From CAYVFC01 sp964450715 (GTDB lineage Bacteria > Myxococcota_A > Polyangia > Polyangiales > JAFGIB01), in assembly GCA_964450715.1 (NCBI GenBank), contig CAYVFC010000101.1:1-29921 (forward strand): a stretch of DNA of 29,921 bases. The letters are read 5' to 3'. Position numbers and translations under genes: made by a program. Below the pieces are notes generated by a model. The model was given only the letters and a program-made list of their open reading frames with translations, was not told the origin of the DNA and did no database searches. Within the stretch, counting starts at the first letter, position 1, and each line of letters begins with the position of its first letter. Positions 29,414 to 29,921 of this stretch are shown piece by piece.

Positions 29414-29921
29414 GGCCGCTCCTGGGGCGGGAAATGCGCGATCCCCTCGGAAGAGAGTGCCGCGACTCGAAGTACCTCGTCCATTCTGTTTCGATTCCCC
29501 CAGAACGCCATGGGCTCGAATGAACGATAGGGCTGCTTGCCGAAGTCGAGCCGGAGTTGCGGCCAGCGCGCAGCATATTCCTCGATCACGCTCCGCACGG
29601 ATACGGGAGCACCGCTGCAGCAGTTGGCAACTCCCACCACCCGATCCTGCAGACAGAACCGGGCCAGGAACTCGCCGACCTGCTTTCGCGATAGATAGTC
29701 GCGAAGCTGTTCGCACCCGCTCAGGGACACGCTATCCCGGTCTCGCTCGCCCGAATCTCGGATGAGCCTGAATACCCCTCTCTGTTCCTCGTCGTCGCTC
29801 CTTATATAGAATAGGCGCGCCCATTTCAGGGTAAAGCCCTCAAGAGACGAAAAGTGTTGCAGGCTTCTCCACGCGTGTTCGCTTAAGCCGCCTAATCGCG
29901 CATAACCATTATTGAAAAAGG
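29410..29921 (-). CDS. NAD-dependent epimerase/dehydratase (SDR), C-terminal part
   Basis: Open to the right window edge, so the N-terminal Rossmann part is missing from view. The visible ~170 residues show ARLGGLSEHAWRSL, WARLFYIRS, then DYLSRKQVGEFLARFCLQD and VVGVANCCSGAPVSVRSVIE, a pattern typical of the substrate-binding part of extended SDR enzymes that reduce or epimerise nucleotide-linked 4-keto-6-deoxysugars. It ends just as the third radical SAM gene starts (ATGA). The nucleotide and product cannot be read from this part. Confidence 0.75.
   Translation of the reverse strand, partial: FFNNGYARLGGLSEHAWRSLQHFSSLEGFTLKWARLFYIRSDDEEQRGVFRLIRDSGERDRDSVSLSGCEQLRDYLSRKQVGEFLARFCLQDRVVGVANCCSGAPVSVRSVIEEYAARWPQLRLDFGKQPYRSFEPMAFWGNRNRMDEVLRVAALSSEGIAHFPPQERP

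Overview
The window looks like a chromosomal segment of a high-GC Gram-negative bacterium of the Deltaproteobacteria in the broad sense (Myxococcota, Bradymonadota or relatives). That placement is inference. It rests on a lipoprotein with a calcium-type metal-binding motif followed by RCC1 repeats, a TPR protein with two cyclic-nucleotide-binding domains, an unusual MetE/UroD-like protein, and a lipopolysaccharide or exopolysaccharide locus of mosaic base composition. No rRNA or tRNA gene is seen to settle it.

Region A (1-3174) is an integron gene-cassette array. Five complete, almost identical 120-bp attC sites and a sixth truncated one separate cassettes of about 470-600 bp, all on the + strand. 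In each complete cassette the first bases (after G^TT) are the reverse complement of the start of that cassette's own attC, which is the hallmark of real cassettes. No integrase gene is in the window; it should lie to the left if present. The cassettes carry small proteins of unknown function, a duplicated micro-ORF, two cassettes sharing a conserved block, and one 183-aa protein with a possible tubby/LURP-like fold.

Region B (3174-9900) is accessory and scarred. It holds an IS66 transposase fragment that cuts off the last attC, a complete CocE/S15-type serine hydrolase, repeats that copy the 3' end of a tmRNA gene (likely old attachment sites), an IS701-type transposase fragment abutting the 3' end of an RCC1-repeat lipoprotein gene, and a decayed nucleotidyltransferase plus its partner gene.

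Region C (9916-12456) has two ordinary minus-strand genes: a TPR/double cNMP-binding protein and a MetE/UroD-like protein preceded by a 4 x 16-bp tandem repeat.

Region D (12577-29921) is a surface-polysaccharide locus. A minus-strand operon runs GT2 glycosyltransferase - rfbF - rfbG - WecG/TagA transferase - B12-type radical SAM protein. The first enzymes make CDP-glucose and then CDP-4-keto-6-deoxyglucose. A divergent + strand gene encodes a Wzx-type flippase. Beyond it, a second minus-strand series encodes an SDR sugar reductase/epimerase (partial at the window edge), three paralogous radical SAM/SPASM proteins, two C-methyltransferase-like proteins, a GT4 glycosyltransferase, a deleted radical SAM remnant and a CmcI-like methyltransferase. 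Many neighbours overlap by ATGA, so they are probably translated together. The three radical SAM proteins each carry an N-terminal Rossmann-like 'WG' module that resembles the C-terminal module of the two methyltransferases. A shared module in two different enzyme classes, next to CDP-deoxysugar genes, is the best candidate here for an undescribed sugar-modifying pathway.
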